A stretch of 64,000 nt of DNA from Rhodobacter sp. TJ_12 (GCF_020023995.1 NZ_NRRD01000016.1:17574-81573), one strand, 5' to 3'; counted from the stretch's first letter, positions 1 through 8,373 are shown. Made by a program: numbers and translations. The notes: generated from the sequence alone by a model not told the origin.

Positions 1-588
1 GTGCAGGCTCATGTCGCCCTTGGCGACCGCGTCGCGCACAAAGGGGAAGGTCAGCAGGTTTTCCAAGCTGATCACCACCGAGGCTTGTTCAAGCGCGGTG
101 ACGCGCTCGGGCTCGGGGACATGCTGCACCCGCTCAAAACCGGGGCGCAACAGGTTCAGCCACGTGCCGATGAAAGAGGTTTTATCCTCTAGATGCGGGG
201 CTTGGCCAGTGCACAGCGCATGGCAGCCAGCAACACCGCCGCATTGCGAATGACCCAGAACGATAACATGCGCGACCTTGAGCGTGGTCACCGCATATTC
301 GATCGCCGCCGAAGTGCCGTGATGATCGCCATCCGGGTTGAACGGCGGCACAAGGTTCGCGATGTTGCGGTGGATGAAAAATTCGCCCTCATCCGCGCCG
401 AAGATGGAGGTCACATGCACCCGAGAGTCGCAGCACGAAATAACCATGGCGCGGGGGTGTTGGCCAGCATCGGCAAGGCGGCGATACCAGGGGCGATTTT
501 CGCTATAGCTGGTGGCGCGCCAGCCTTGGTAGCGGTTCACAAGGTAAGAGGGCAAGGGCCGCACATGCTCTTTCATCGTCATCCCCAT
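1..588 (-). CDS. Beta-class carbonic anhydrase (C-terminus cut by window edge)
   Basis: Interconverts CO2 and bicarbonate in the cytoplasm. Reading down the minus strand from 588, the frame stays open to position 1 (196 codons), so the C-terminal end lies outside the window. The zinc and active-site signature of beta carbonic anhydrases is visible: CCDSRVH near residue 54 and GHSQCGG near residue 110, giving the Cys/Asp and His-x-x-Cys ligand sets. Three in-frame ATGs at 588, 582 and 576 are possible starts; none has a strong ribosome binding site, so the exact N-terminus is uncertain. The family assignment is secure. No operon partner is visible; the next gene is divergent. Confidence 0.93.
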   Translation of the reverse strand, partial: MGMTMKEHVRPLPSYLVNRYQGWRATSYSENRPWYRRLADAGQHPRAMVISCCDSRVHVTSIFGADEGEFFIHRNIANLVPPFNPDGDHHGTSAAIEYAVTTLKVAHVIVLGHSQCGGVAGCHALCTGQAPHLEDKTSFIGTWLNLLRPGFERVQHVPEPERVTALEQASVVISLENLLTFPFVRDAVAKGDMSLH

Positions 589-724
589 CGCTGCTTTCGG
601 CTGAAATAGGGTGCAAACCCTATAAATGCGAGGGTTTTTTCGTCACCTCTCAACCTTTTCTTGATCCTTGCGCGCCAATCTGGCCGCGGCCGTGGGGGCC
701 GAGGTAGGAAAGCGGAGGCTTGGG

Positions 725-1105
725 GTGAGCGCAATCGAGAAACTGCGGATGGACGAGCCTGTTCGGCTCGATCCGGACAGGCTTGTGGTGATTTACGCCG
801 AACTGGGCGAATTGGGCGCGGAGCGGCTGATTGCTGCCGCGATGGAAGATCTGGCAACGCATCTGGTGGCCGCGCAATTGGCCGAGAAAGAAGGCCGGGT
901 GGAACTGTTGGGCCGTGCCGCGACGGAAATGGCAAAGCTTGCCGGTCAGGTCGGCATGGTGATGCTGACGCGGGTGGCCGAAGACCTTGCAAGCTGTGTC
1001 GAACGGCGCGACCCGGTCGCGCAGGCGGCCGTTTTGGCGCGCCTGGTGCGAATTGCGGAACGCTCGCTGACCGCCGTGTGGGATTTGCAGGACATGCGGA
1101 TCTGA
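725..1105 (+). CDS. Conserved-looking hypothetical protein, all helical, 126 aa
   Basis: I do not recognise the family. The protein is Ala/Leu/Glu-rich and predicted almost entirely helical, with no signal peptide or membrane segment. I chose the GTG at 725 because GGAGG lies 7 bases upstream at 713-717; an in-frame ATG at 749 is the alternative. It ends 84 bases before the leucyl aminopeptidase gene on the same strand and may be co-transcribed with it. The helical character and length loosely recall an Hpt-type four-helix domain, but I see no convincing phosphorylatable-His motif, so no function is assigned. Confidence 0.7.
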   Translation: MSAIEKLRMDEPVRLDPDRLVVIYAELGELGAERLIAAAMEDLATHLVAAQLAEKEGRVELLGRAATEMAKLAGQVGMVMLTRVAEDLASCVERRDPVAQAAVLARLVRIAERSLTAVWDLQDMRI

Positions 1106-1189
1106 TCCGTTCGGGGCTTGCGGGCAGCGTCGGGCGCGCTAGGCTTGGGTTAACCGTCCAATGCCGCGAAATTGCCCAAGGTTGCCCTC

Positions 1190-2593
1190 ATGACCGATCT
1201 TTTCCGTTTCCGCCCCGAGATGCGTTTTGCGCCCGCCGGGGTCCAAGCCTTGCCGCTTTACCTCATCGAACAAGGTGCGCCGCTGCCTGCGGTGCTGACC
1301 CCAGCGCAAGCGTCTTTTGCCAATGCGCAGGGCTTTACGGGGGCCGCGGGCAGCCTGTGTCTGCTGGTCGACGAAAGCGGCGCGTTGGCGGGCGCGCTGG
1401 GCGGTTATGGCACCGCGCAAAAGCGTGCGCGCAGCCGTTTCACCTTGGCTGGGCTGGCGGCAAAGCTGCCGGGCCGCGCATGGTCTTTGGCTGGCGATCT
1501 GCCCGAAGCCGATTGGGCCGCTGAGGCGCTGGGCTTTCTGTTCGAAGGTTATCGCTTTGACCGTTATGCCGAAGCCAAGCTGCCGGAGGCCCGGCTCGTC
1601 GCCCCCGAGGGCGTTAATGCCGCGCGGCTGGAAGCCCTCGCCGAGGCAGAGGCTTTGGCGCGCGATCTGGTCAATACCCCCGCAAACGATCTGGGCCCGG
1701 CAGAGCTTGAGACCGCTACCCGTGCGCTTGGTGCGCTGCATGGGGCTACGGTCAGCGCTGTGGTTGGCGATGATCTTTTGGCGCAGGGCTATCCGCTTAT
1801 TCATGCCGTGGGCGCCGCCAGCCCGCGTGCCCCCCGTCTGATCGAGCTGCGCTGGGGCACCGCAGGGCCAGAGGTGGCGCTTGTCGGCAAGGGGGTGTGC
1901 TTTGACACGGGCGGGCTCAACCTCAAGCCGGGGTCGAGTATGGGATTGATGAAGAAGGATATGGGCGGGGCGGCCAATACGCTGGCCACCGCGCATATGA
2001 TCATGGCGCTTGGCCTGCCGGTGCGTTTGCGCGTTTTGATCCCGGCGGTGGAAAATGCGGTCGCGGGCAATGCGTTCCGGCCCGGCGATATCTTCACCTC
2101 GCGCAAGGGCCTGACGGTCGAGATCAACAATACCGATGCCGAAGGGCGGCTGGTGCTGGCCGATGCTTTGGCCGCCGCCGACGAGGAAGCCCCCGATCTG
2201 ATTTGCTGCATGGCGACGTTGACCGGGGCGGCCCGGGTGGCGCTGGGGCCAGATCTGCCACCCTTTTACACCGACGATACGCCGCTGGCCGAAGCCTTGG
2301 CCGCCGCCAGCCAGACCCATGCGGACCCGCTTTGGCGGATGCCGTTTTGGGCACCTTATGAGGCGCAGATCGAGCCGGGTATCGCCGATCTGGACAATGC
2401 GCCCTCGGGTGGCATGGCGGGATCGATCACTGCGGCGCTGTTTTTGCGCCGCTTCGTGACCGAGGCCGACAGGTTTGCCCATTTCGACCTTTATGCGTGG
2501 CAACCCACGGCAGCCCCGGGGCGCAGCAAAGGCGGCTTTGGGCAGGGCGGGCGCGCGGTTCTGGGCGCGCTGACGCAGCTTTTCGATCTATGA
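1190..2593 (+). CDS. Leucyl aminopeptidase family protein (peptidase M17)
   Basis: Cytosolic metallo-aminopeptidase that removes N-terminal residues from peptides, using two metal ions. The C-terminal catalytic half is clear: GKGVCFDTGG with Lys234, and the M17 signature NTDAEGRL at about residues 314-321, supplying Asp316, Glu318 and catalytic Arg320. At 467 aa it is slightly short for PepA-type enzymes, and its N-terminal domain is poorly conserved, as in PepB-like members. ATG 1190 is preferred, with AAGG upstream. The stop overlaps the start of the next gene (ATGA), so translation is probably coupled to the NlpC/P60 gene, a pairing that fits turnover of cell-wall peptides. Confidence 0.93.
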   Translation: MTDLFRFRPEMRFAPAGVQALPLYLIEQGAPLPAVLTPAQASFANAQGFTGAAGSLCLLVDESGALAGALGGYGTAQKRARSRFTLAGLAAKLPGRAWSLAGDLPEADWAAEALGFLFEGYRFDRYAEAKLPEARLVAPEGVNAARLEALAEAEALARDLVNTPANDLGPAELETATRALGALHGATVSAVVGDDLLAQGYPLIHAVGAASPRAPRLIELRWGTAGPEVALVGKGVCFDTGGLNLKPGSSMGLMKKDMGGAANTLATAHMIMALGLPVRLRVLIPAVENAVAGNAFRPGDIFTSRKGLTVEINNTDAEGRLVLADALAAADEEAPDLICCMATLTGAARVALGPDLPPFYTDDTPLAEALAAASQTHADPLWRMPFWAPYEAQIEPGIADLDNAPSGGMAGSITAALFLRRFVTEADRFAHFDLYAWQPTAAPGRSKGGFGQGGRAVLGALTQLFDL

Positions 2594-3423
2594 GCGATCC
2601 GCGCCTGACCCCGTTTTCGGGCCGCTTTGCGTTGGAACCTCTGCGCGAGCAGGTTGCGGCAGAGGCGTTCGTGCCCGGCGATCCCGCCCGCATTGCCGCG
2701 CCAGTGGTTGATTTGGCGGTGACATGGGGGGGCGCGCGGGACCGGCAACTGATCTACGGGGCCGCGGTCACGGTGATCGAGCGGCGCGATACGCATGCCT
2801 TTGTGCAAGCGGCACGGGATGGGTATTGCGGCTGGGTCGCCGCCGATGCGCTGGCCCCGCACCAGATCCCGACCCATGTTGTTGCCACGCGCGGCACGCA
2901 TCTTTACCGCCACCCTTCGATCAAGCGCGGCGAGCAGGGCGCGCTGTCTTTGGGCGCGCGGCTCACCGTGTTGGGGCACGCGGGTGATCTGGCACAAACG
3001 CCAGAGGGCTGGGTGCCCGCCACGCATCTGCGCCCGCTGGCCCCGCCCGAAACGGACCCGGTCGCTGTGGCCGAGCGGCTTTTGGGCACGCCCTACCTTT
3101 GGGGCGGCAATTCCGCTTTCGGGATCGATTGTTCCGGGCTGGTGCAACTGGCCTTCGCGCTTTGCGGTCGGGCCTGCCCCGGCGACAGCGATCTGCAACG
3201 CGCCGCCTTTGGCGATTTCCTGCCCGAGGATACGCCCACGCGGCGGGGCGATCTGTGCTTTTGGGCGGGGCATATCGCCATGGCGGTCAGCCCCGATCTG
3301 TTGATCCACGCCAATGGCCATGCGATGGCGGTGGTCTATGAACCCATCGACGACTGTCTAGACCGGATCGCGCAAAGTGGGGAGGCGCACTGGTTTGGCC
3401 GCAAGCGCCCGGCTTTGGCCTAG
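2590..3423 (+). CDS. NlpC/P60 family cell-wall peptidase with SH3-like domains
   Basis: Cysteine peptidase expected to cleave peptidoglycan stem peptides (dipeptidyl-peptidase VI type). The first about 150 residues form SH3b-like domains; the NlpC/P60 domain follows. GTPYLWGG leads into the nucleophile Cys181 in GIDCSGL, with His228 (GHIA) and His240 (IHANG) completing the catalytic site. No signal peptide is visible, so it probably acts on recycled muropeptides in the cytoplasm. That would match its 4-base overlap with the upstream aminopeptidase gene. The stop codon overlaps the stop of the convergent DUF2794 gene in a shared CTAG. Confidence 0.92.
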   Translation: MSDPRLTPFSGRFALEPLREQVAAEAFVPGDPARIAAPVVDLAVTWGGARDRQLIYGAAVTVIERRDTHAFVQAARDGYCGWVAADALAPHQIPTHVVATRGTHLYRHPSIKRGEQGALSLGARLTVLGHAGDLAQTPEGWVPATHLRPLAPPETDPVAVAERLLGTPYLWGGNSAFGIDCSGLVQLAFALCGRACPGDSDLQRAAFGDFLPEDTPTRRGDLCFWAGHIAMAVSPDLLIHANGHAMAVVYEPIDDCLDRIAQSGEAHWFGRKRPALA

Positions 3424-3767
3424 TCGACCGCCCGAATAAGCTTGCGTTCGATCACACGCAGCACCGGGGCCAGTTCATGGCCGCGCTTGAGCATCTGCCC
3501 TTCGGCCCCGATCAATGCATATTGGCCTTGTTTGTTGCGCAGGGCGGGGCGCTTTTCGATCCGGTAAAGCGGGGTTTCGGCGGTGCGCCGAAAGATGGCA
3601 AAGACCGCGTGATCGCGCGCGAAATTCATCGCGTAGTCGCGCGCTTCGGTCATGGCCACCATGCGCCCATAAACCGTCAAGATGGCCCCCAGCTCGAACC
3701 GGTCAAAAGCCACTTGCGCGGGGGCAGAGGCGGGCGTGGGAAACGGGTTGGGCGGCTGCAACGTCAT
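3420..3767 (-). CDS. DUF2794 domain protein
   Basis: A 115-residue protein of the alphaproteobacterial DUF2794 family, function unknown. The typical core is present: a GAILTVYGRMVA segment, AMNFARDHAVFAIFRR, then PLYRIEKRP and a C-terminal LKRGHELAPVLRVIERKL. No signal peptide or membrane helix is seen. ATG 3767 starts at the family-typical position; the frame remains open upstream to 3965, but that extension does not look coding. The gene converges on the NlpC/P60 gene, and their stop codons overlap by four bases. Confidence 0.85.
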   Translation of the reverse strand: MTLQPPNPFPTPASAPAQVAFDRFELGAILTVYGRMVAMTEARDYAMNFARDHAVFAIFRRTAETPLYRIEKRPALRNKQGQYALIGAEGQMLKRGHELAPVLRVIERKLIRAVD

Positions 3768-3900
3768 GACAGAATGGTGACACCGCGCCACGCGCAAATC
3801 AATGCCCACGCGCAATGTGCGGGCGGCCAATTTACCTTGTCTTAATCTCGCCCGCAAATGGCCCGCAAAATGCCCTTTGTCCTGCCCAGTTGCGCCCGCT

Positions 3901-4027
3901 TTCGCAGCGAAAAGGGAACGCAGCGGAAAACGCTGAAGCCCCGGTGGGCGGTCAACAGCCCCCACCCAGTTCGCTCGCCGGGGCGGCTTTCGCGTAAAAG
4001 ACCCCGTCCGGCAGGGCGGGGTTTTTT
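3901..4027 (+). ncRNA. Candidate structured small RNA or leader ending in a terminator
   Basis: Three successive foldable elements are visible. Hairpin A is CAGCG (3921-3925), loop GAAAA, CGCTG (3931-3935). Helix B pairs GCCCCGG (3938-3944) with CCGGGGC (3978-3984) and encloses TGGG/CCCA. Element C is the terminator-like hairpin 4002-4021 followed by six Ts. No plus-strand gene lies upstream that needs this terminator; the nearest ends at 3423. A short independent transcript, or an attenuating leader of the cytochrome gene 98 bases downstream, is therefore plausible. The AAAAGGGAA next to hairpin A resembles a box of cobalamin riboswitches, but the rest does not match. The 5' end is a guess. 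Confidence 0.35.
4002..4027 (+). terminator. Rho-independent terminator-like hairpin
   Basis: CCCCGTCC (4002-4009) can pair with GGGCGGGG (4014-4021) around a GGCA loop, allowing one G-T pair. Six Ts follow at 4022-4027. It points along the plus strand, upstream of the cytochrome c'-type gene. Confidence 0.65.
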
Positions 4028-4119
4028 CTTTGCGTCATCACCGTTGGACGTTTCGTGATACGGGCTTGCTTGCCAAGTCGCTTCCCAGGCCACATCTTGC
4101 CTCTGAAAAGGAGGCCCCG

Positions 4120-4554
4120 ATGCAATCGAGATTGATCCCCCTGATGGCGCTGGCGCTTAGCCTTGCCCCGGCTTTGGTGCATGCGGAAGACGCCAAAGAC
4201 CCCGATGTGAAGGCCCGCATCGCGCTGATGCAATCCTTCAAGGCACAGACCAAAGTTTTGGGGCTGGCCGCAACTGGTAAGGCCGCGTTCGATCCCGCGC
4301 AGATCGAGGCCACGATTGCTGCCTTGCGCGACGGGGCGGCCAAGGTTGGCCCCGCGTTCAAAACGCCCGCCGATGACCCGGAATCGACGGCGCAACCCGC
4401 CATCTGGACCGCGCGTTCTGAGTTTCGACAAAAGACCAACCGTCTAATCAAGGCGGTCGAAGAATTGGACGGCAGCGATGCCGGAGCCTTGGCGCGCACG
4501 CTGGAACCTGTGACCGCCGCCTGCAAGGATTGTCACGGGCGGTTCAAGATGTGA
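4120..4554 (+). CDS. Cytochrome c'-type c-type cytochrome, periplasmic
   Basis: A 144-residue protein with a cleavable signal peptide (MQSRLIPLMALALSLAPALVHA, then ED). A single haem attachment motif, CKDCH, lies ten residues from the C-terminus, the layout of cytochrome c'/c-556 four-helix-bundle proteins. Such proteins bind a high-spin haem; cytochrome c' can bind NO and is linked to nitrosative stress resistance in Rhodobacter. Identity to classical Rhodobacter CycP looks modest, so an exact subclass is not claimed. AAAAGGAGG at 4106-4113 fixes ATG 4120. A strong terminator follows at 4558-4588. Confidence 0.88.
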   Translation: MQSRLIPLMALALSLAPALVHAEDAKDPDVKARIALMQSFKAQTKVLGLAATGKAAFDPAQIEATIAALRDGAAKVGPAFKTPADDPESTAQPAIWTARSEFRQKTNRLIKAVEELDGSDAGALARTLEPVTAACKDCHGRFKM

Positions 4555-4557
4555 AAT

Positions 4558-4588
4558 CGGGGGCGAAAGCCCCCGTTTCCTTTTTTTG
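4558..4588 (+). terminator. Terminator after the cytochrome c'-type gene
   Basis: CGGGGGC (4558-4564) pairs with GCCCCCG (4569-4575) around a GAAA tetraloop, followed by a T-rich run to 4587. It starts three bases after the stop codon. Confidence 0.85.
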
Positions 4589-4596
4589 TCAGAATG

Positions 4597-4944
4597 TTAG
4601 CCGCAATCGATGTTGAAGATATTGCCGCTCGCATCAAGCCGGAACACGATCCGCTGGGCATTGTATTCCTGCGGTTCGATGCCCCGCCATTCAACCACAT
4701 TGATCGGTTGCGTGATGCCCAGCGTCGGGATGATCGCGGCGGGTTGCCCCAAGGCACTAGCGTAATCGATCGCGTGGCAGGTGTCGGGCTCGCGCGCTTC
4801 AAGCGCGCCATCTTGCGAAACCGGCGGGGTCAAATGCGGCACGGGCATCGGATCTTGCGGCGTGGGGTCTTGCGTGGCGGGGCCGCAGCCTGCCAGCGTG
4901 GCGGCCAATGCAAGCGGCAAAATCAGTGTGGCTTTCGAAATCAT
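4597..4944 (-). CDS. Lipoprotein resembling peptidase inhibitor family I78
   Basis: A 115-residue lipoprotein. The signal peptide ends in a lipobox, ATLAGC, with the lipidated Cys at residue 20. A Pro-rich linker follows, then a compact domain that begins with DTCHAIDY and ends with AQRIVFRLDASGNIFNIDCG. The two cysteines and the closing strand pattern match the I78 (elastase inhibitor-like) family, whose members end in a similar D-x-x-G-x-(I/V)-x-x-(I/V)-x-CG. It should be anchored in the periplasm or outer membrane. Inhibitor activity is inferred from the family only. It is a single gene between the cytochrome c' terminator and thiQ. Confidence 0.72.
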   Translation of the reverse strand: MISKATLILPLALAATLAGCGPATQDPTPQDPMPVPHLTPPVSQDGALEAREPDTCHAIDYASALGQPAAIIPTLGITQPINVVEWRGIEPQEYNAQRIVFRLDASGNIFNIDCG

Positions 4945-5053
4945 CGTTGGTCCATCCGTCTGGGCCCATCCGGCTGGGCGGTACATCCGCTTGTTTATAC
5001 CGGTGCGGCAAGGGCTTGCAAAGGCACAGGCCAGTGAGCGGCGGATCTGTGGC

Positions 5054-5749
5054 CTAGCGGCCCAGATAGGCCGCAAGCGCAGGCGGCGGGTCGGCCAGCA
5101 GCGCGGCGGTGGGTTGGGGGGGCGCCGCAACTCCTTCGGCCAAAAGCACGGTTTGCGGGCAAAGCGCCTCGGCATCGGCGGGATCGTGGCTGACCATCAC
5201 CACAGTGGTGCCCTGTTCCGCAGCAATCTCGGCCACGAGCGCCAGCATATCGGCCTTGAGCGCGGGGCCAAGCGCGGCGAACGGCTCATCCAGCAGCAAC
5301 AGCGGGCGCGCGCGCAACAGGCACCGCGCCAGCGCCACCCGCCCTTGTTGGCCGCCCGACAGCGCGCCGGGTTTGCGCGCGCCCAGCCCCGCCAGCCCGA
5401 CCCGCTCCAACGCGGCGGCAATTTGGGCTTGCTCCGCGCCGCTCAACCGGGGGCGGGGGGAGATGCCAAGCCCAAGGTTCTGCGCTACGCTGAGATGCGG
5501 AAACAGATTTTGATCTTGAAACAGGATCGACAAAGGGCGCGCGCCGGGGGCCATGTCGGTGATATCTGTGTCCTCCCACAGCACCCGCCCCGCGCTGGGC
5601 ACGACAAAGCCCGCCAATGTGGTCAACAGCGTGGATTTGCCTGCCCCCGAAGGCCCCAAGACGGCGGTGCGGGTGCCGCGCGCCAGTGTGAAATCCGCAC
5701 TTAAGCGAAAATCGTCTTGCACGATCAAAAGCTTATCGAGGGTCAGCAT
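5054..5749 (-). CDS. thiQ: Thiamine ABC transporter ATP-binding protein ThiQ
   Basis: ATPase subunit that powers thiamine/TPP import by ThiBPQ. Walker A GPSGAGKST, signature LSGGQQGR (a GGQQ variant of LSGGQ), Walker B LLLLDEP and the switch His in VSHD are all visible in 231 residues, the usual short length for ThiQ. ATG 5749 gives MLTLDKLL and overlaps the end of thiP by 17 bases; a longer frame from 5785 would overlap more and is less likely. It is the last gene of the TPP-riboswitch-controlled operon thiB-thiP-thiQ. Confidence 0.93.
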   Translation of the reverse strand: MLTLDKLLIVQDDFRLSADFTLARGTRTAVLGPSGAGKSTLLTTLAGFVVPSAGRVLWEDTDITDMAPGARPLSILFQDQNLFPHLSVAQNLGLGISPRPRLSGAEQAQIAAALERVGLAGLGARKPGALSGGQQGRVALARCLLRARPLLLLDEPFAALGPALKADMLALVAEIAAEQGTTVVMVSHDPADAEALCPQTVLLAEGVAAPPQPTAALLADPPPALAAYLGR

Positions 5750-7256
5750 GGGCTCCGATCCGGTCGAACAGGGCATAAAGGCCAAAGGTCAGCATCATCA
5801 ACAAACAGGCGGCCCCGGCAGCCTGATCCATTCTGTAGCTGCCCATCAGGCTGTAAAGGGCCAGCGGCAAGGTTTGCGTGCGCCCGTCGGAAAAAAGCGT
5901 GATGACCCCCAGATCGCCCATCGAGAAGGCCGCCGCGATCCCGGCTGAAAAGCCCAAGGGGCGCGCCAGTCGGGGCAGGGTCAGAACCCGCAGCCGCGCA
6001 AGCCCCTGCAGCCCAAGGCTGCCCGCCAGCCGGTCGTAATCGGCTTGTAGGGTGCGCACTTCGGGCAGCAAAAGCCGTAGCGCAAACGGCAGGCTCAGCG
6101 CGGCATTGACCAAAAGCGTGACGGGCAGGGCCAACGATGCGGGGGGCAGAGCCGGGCGCAAGATCACGAAAAGCCCGGTGCCCAGCACCAGCGCCGAGGC
6201 GGCCAAGGGCAGCATCGCCACCGCCTCGGCCCAGCGCGCGCGGGGCGCGGCCAGAGCAAGCGGCAGCGCCAGCGCCAGCGTCACGGCCGTTGCCCCCAAG
6301 GCGATGAGGCAAGAGGTCAGCGCCGCGTGCCAGACCGAGGCAGGCAGACTGGGCAGTTCGGCAATTCCGCGCAGGGCGATCGCCCCCAATGGGACCAACA
6401 AAAAGGCCCCCGTTCCCAAAATGGCAATGCCGTCTTTCAGCCTGTGGCCCAGCCCGGGGGCAAGCCGGGCCGGCAGCGCGCGATCCAACCCGGCCCCGAA
6501 GCTGCTGGGCAGGGTGATGCGGGCGGCAATGGCCAAGGCGGCGAGCGCCAGCGCGATTTGCAACACCGACAGCGCGGCGGCGCGCCCCAGATCGGCATCG
6601 AAGCGAAACGCCTGATAAATTGCCACTTCCAGCGTCGAGGCGCGCGGCCCGCCGCCCAGCGTCAGCGCCACGGCAAAAGAGGTCAGGCAGACCAGAAAGA
6701 TCGCAAGGCCCGCGCCGGGCAGCACCGCGCGCAGCATCGGGCGTTCCAGATGACGGCTGATCTGCGCCGGGGGCAGGCCCAGCGACAGCGCGAGCCGCAC
6801 CCGTTCTGCCGGGATCGCCTGCCAGCCCTGCAAGATCATCCGCGTGGCCAGCGGCAGGTTCAAAAACACATGCGCCACCACCACGCCCTGTGGGCCGTAA
6901 AGCGATATGTCGGGCAGGCCGAGCGCGTTCAAGATCCCATTCAAGAGCCCGCGCCGCCCCAAAATCGCCAAAAGGCCCATCACCGCCACAATCGTCGGCA
7001 ACAGAAACGGCGCGCCCAAAGCGGCAATGAACAGCCCGCGCCCCGGAAACCGGCGCCGGTGTAGCGCGCGTGCGACCGGCACCGCCAGCGCACAGCTTAA
7101 CAGCGCCGAAAGCGCCGCTTGCCACAGCGTGAACCACAGCGCATCAAGGTCCGAGGGTGTCAGCGCCGAAAGTCCCCCGGCACGGAGCATCACCGCGCCA
7201 AGGGGGGCCAGCACCAGCGCGGCGACAAGCGCAGCGGCCAGAGCCGCCGGGATCAT
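5733..7256 (-). CDS. thiP: Thiamine ABC transporter permease ThiP
   Basis: Inner-membrane permease of the thiamine/TPP importer. At 507 residues it has the doubled architecture of ThiP and iron-type permeases: two homologous halves of about six helices, each with an EAA-like loop (near WQAIPAERVRLALSLGLPP in the first half and YDRLAGSLGLQG in the second). ATG 7256 overlaps the thiB stop as ATGA, so I prefer it to the ATG at 7277. The gene overlaps thiQ at its 3' end, indicating tight translational coupling. Confidence 0.93.
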   Translation of the reverse strand: MIPAALAAALVAALVLAPLGAVMLRAGGLSALTPSDLDALWFTLWQAALSALLSCALAVPVARALHRRRFPGRGLFIAALGAPFLLPTIVAVMGLLAILGRRGLLNGILNALGLPDISLYGPQGVVVAHVFLNLPLATRMILQGWQAIPAERVRLALSLGLPPAQISRHLERPMLRAVLPGAGLAIFLVCLTSFAVALTLGGGPRASTLEVAIYQAFRFDADLGRAAALSVLQIALALAALAIAARITLPSSFGAGLDRALPARLAPGLGHRLKDGIAILGTGAFLLVPLGAIALRGIAELPSLPASVWHAALTSCLIALGATAVTLALALPLALAAPRARWAEAVAMLPLAASALVLGTGLFVILRPALPPASLALPVTLLVNAALSLPFALRLLLPEVRTLQADYDRLAGSLGLQGLARLRVLTLPRLARPLGFSAGIAAAFSMGDLGVITLFSDGRTQTLPLALYSLMGSYRMDQAAGAACLLMMLTFGLYALFDRIGAHADPR

Positions 7257-8242
7257 TTGCCGAAATTCGCGCGCCATTCCTCGACCGCCGGGCCGCGCAG
7301 GGCTTCGGCCTCGGCCTCGGGGTAGAAAAAGGCGGTTTCCGCGCGCGGCAGGGCGGCAAAGCCTGCGGGCAGGAAGCCCGGTTTTTCGATCACTGGATAA
7401 GACCAGTTGGCGGTGGCGATCATCGATTGGAAATCATCGGACAAGATGTAATCCATAAATGCCTGCGCCAGATCGGGGTGTTTTGCGCTTTTCAACTGGG
7501 CGGCCAGTTCAAAGTAAAGGTAATGACCTTCGGGGAAAATCGCGGCGGCCTTGGTGTCATCTTCCTCAGCAATCAGATGATAGGCGGGCGAAGTGGTGAA
7601 GCTGAGCACCATATCCGCCTCGCCCGCGGTGAAAAGACCGTAACTGGCCGACCAGTCTTGCGTCACGGTCAGCACCTTGGGCGAGAGTTTGGCCCAAGCC
7701 TCGCCAGCATCTTCGCCGTAAAGATGCTTCATCCACAACAGCAGCGCGAGACCCGAGGTCGAGGCGCGCGGGTCTTGGATCGCGATTTTATAGGCGTCTT
7801 CGGGGGCGTCGAGCAGATCGGCGAACGAGGCGGGCGGATGGCTCAACCGGGTGCGGTCATAGACAAAGGCCAGTTCCGACCAGTCAAAGGGCAGGAAGAT
7901 GTCGTCTTCCCACGCAATCGGCAAAGTCAGCCGCGACAGGTCCTGCCGATGGGGCGCGAAAAGGCCGGTGGCGCGGGCCCGCGCCGACAGATCGGTGTTC
8001 AGCCCGATCACCACATCGGCATCGGTGTCCTCGCCTTCGAGCAAAATCCGGGGCAGCACATCGCCCGCGACAAAGCGCAGATCGCAGGCGCAGGTTGCCT
8101 CGAACCCCGCCTCGATCTTGGGGCCGGGGCCCCAGTCCGAGGTGAAATATTCGGGCGCATAGACAGTAAGCGTGGGGGCATCTTCTGCATAGGCGGGCAG
8201 CGCCGCCAAAAGACATCCCGCAAGCATCAGAGGTTTGGTCAT
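7253..8242 (-). CDS. thiB: Thiamine-binding periplasmic protein ThiB
   Basis: Periplasmic substrate-binding subunit delivering thiamine or TPP to ThiPQ. The 329-residue protein starts with a signal peptide (TKPLMLAGCLLAALPAYA) and continues with PTLTVYAPEYFTSDWGPG, typical of the ThiB group within the iron/thiamine-binding family. A GLALLLWM segment and a C-terminal QSMIATANWSYPVI segment also fit. ATG 8242 is supported by GGAG at spacing 6; a start at 8254 is less likely. It is the first gene of thiBPQ and lies about 50 bases downstream of a TPP riboswitch. Confidence 0.93.
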   Translation of the reverse strand: MTKPLMLAGCLLAALPAYAEDAPTLTVYAPEYFTSDWGPGPKIEAGFEATCACDLRFVAGDVLPRILLEGEDTDADVVIGLNTDLSARARATGLFAPHRQDLSRLTLPIAWEDDIFLPFDWSELAFVYDRTRLSHPPASFADLLDAPEDAYKIAIQDPRASTSGLALLLWMKHLYGEDAGEAWAKLSPKVLTVTQDWSASYGLFTAGEADMVLSFTTSPAYHLIAEEDDTKAAAIFPEGHYLYFELAAQLKSAKHPDLAQAFMDYILSDDFQSMIATANWSYPVIEKPGFLPAGFAALPRAETAFFYPEAEAEALRGPAVEEWRANFGK

Positions 8243-8289
8243 ATGTGTCTCCAATGGCCTGCCGGGCGGGGTCAGGCCGGAGCGACCGG

Positions 8290-8373
8290 CACCTTCCCTC
8301 CGCCGGTCTTAACCGGTTCAGGTTCGACGGGTTCGCGCAAGCGCATCTCAGCCCGATTGGGCACCCCGAGGTG
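8290..8373 (-). promoter_or_regulatory. TPP riboswitch (THI element) upstream of thiBPQ
   Basis: Read on the minus strand, the conserved TPP-sensing core is present: CGGGGTGCCC, then GGGCTGAGATG, an ACCCG...GAACCTGA block with CCTGAACCGGTTAAGACCGG, and GGAGGGAAGG. CACCT at the 5' end and AGGTG at the 3' end form helix P1. It precedes thiB by about 50 bases. No intrinsic terminator is obvious between aptamer and thiB, so control is more likely through the ribosome binding site. Expected effect: high TPP shuts off the thiamine importer. Confidence 0.93.

Larger units (their letters stand above)
3768..4119. other. Gene-free stretch of about 350 bp with a structured RNA candidate
   Basis: No convincing gene is present between DUF2794 and the cytochrome c'-type gene. 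The left part should hold the DUF2794 promoter. The right part (about 3901-4027) is full of nested inverted repeats and ends in a hairpin plus T-run on the plus strand, described separately. The last 90 bases lead to the cytochrome gene and carry its AAAAGGAGG ribosome binding site at 4106-4113. Confidence 0.6.

Noticed and set aside
3901..3990. Cobalamin riboswitch
   Set aside because: An AAAAGGGAA box beside a small hairpin is suggestive, but the conserved GCTGCCCCCGCAACTG block and the usual outer helices are not there. Kept only as an unnamed structured RNA candidate.
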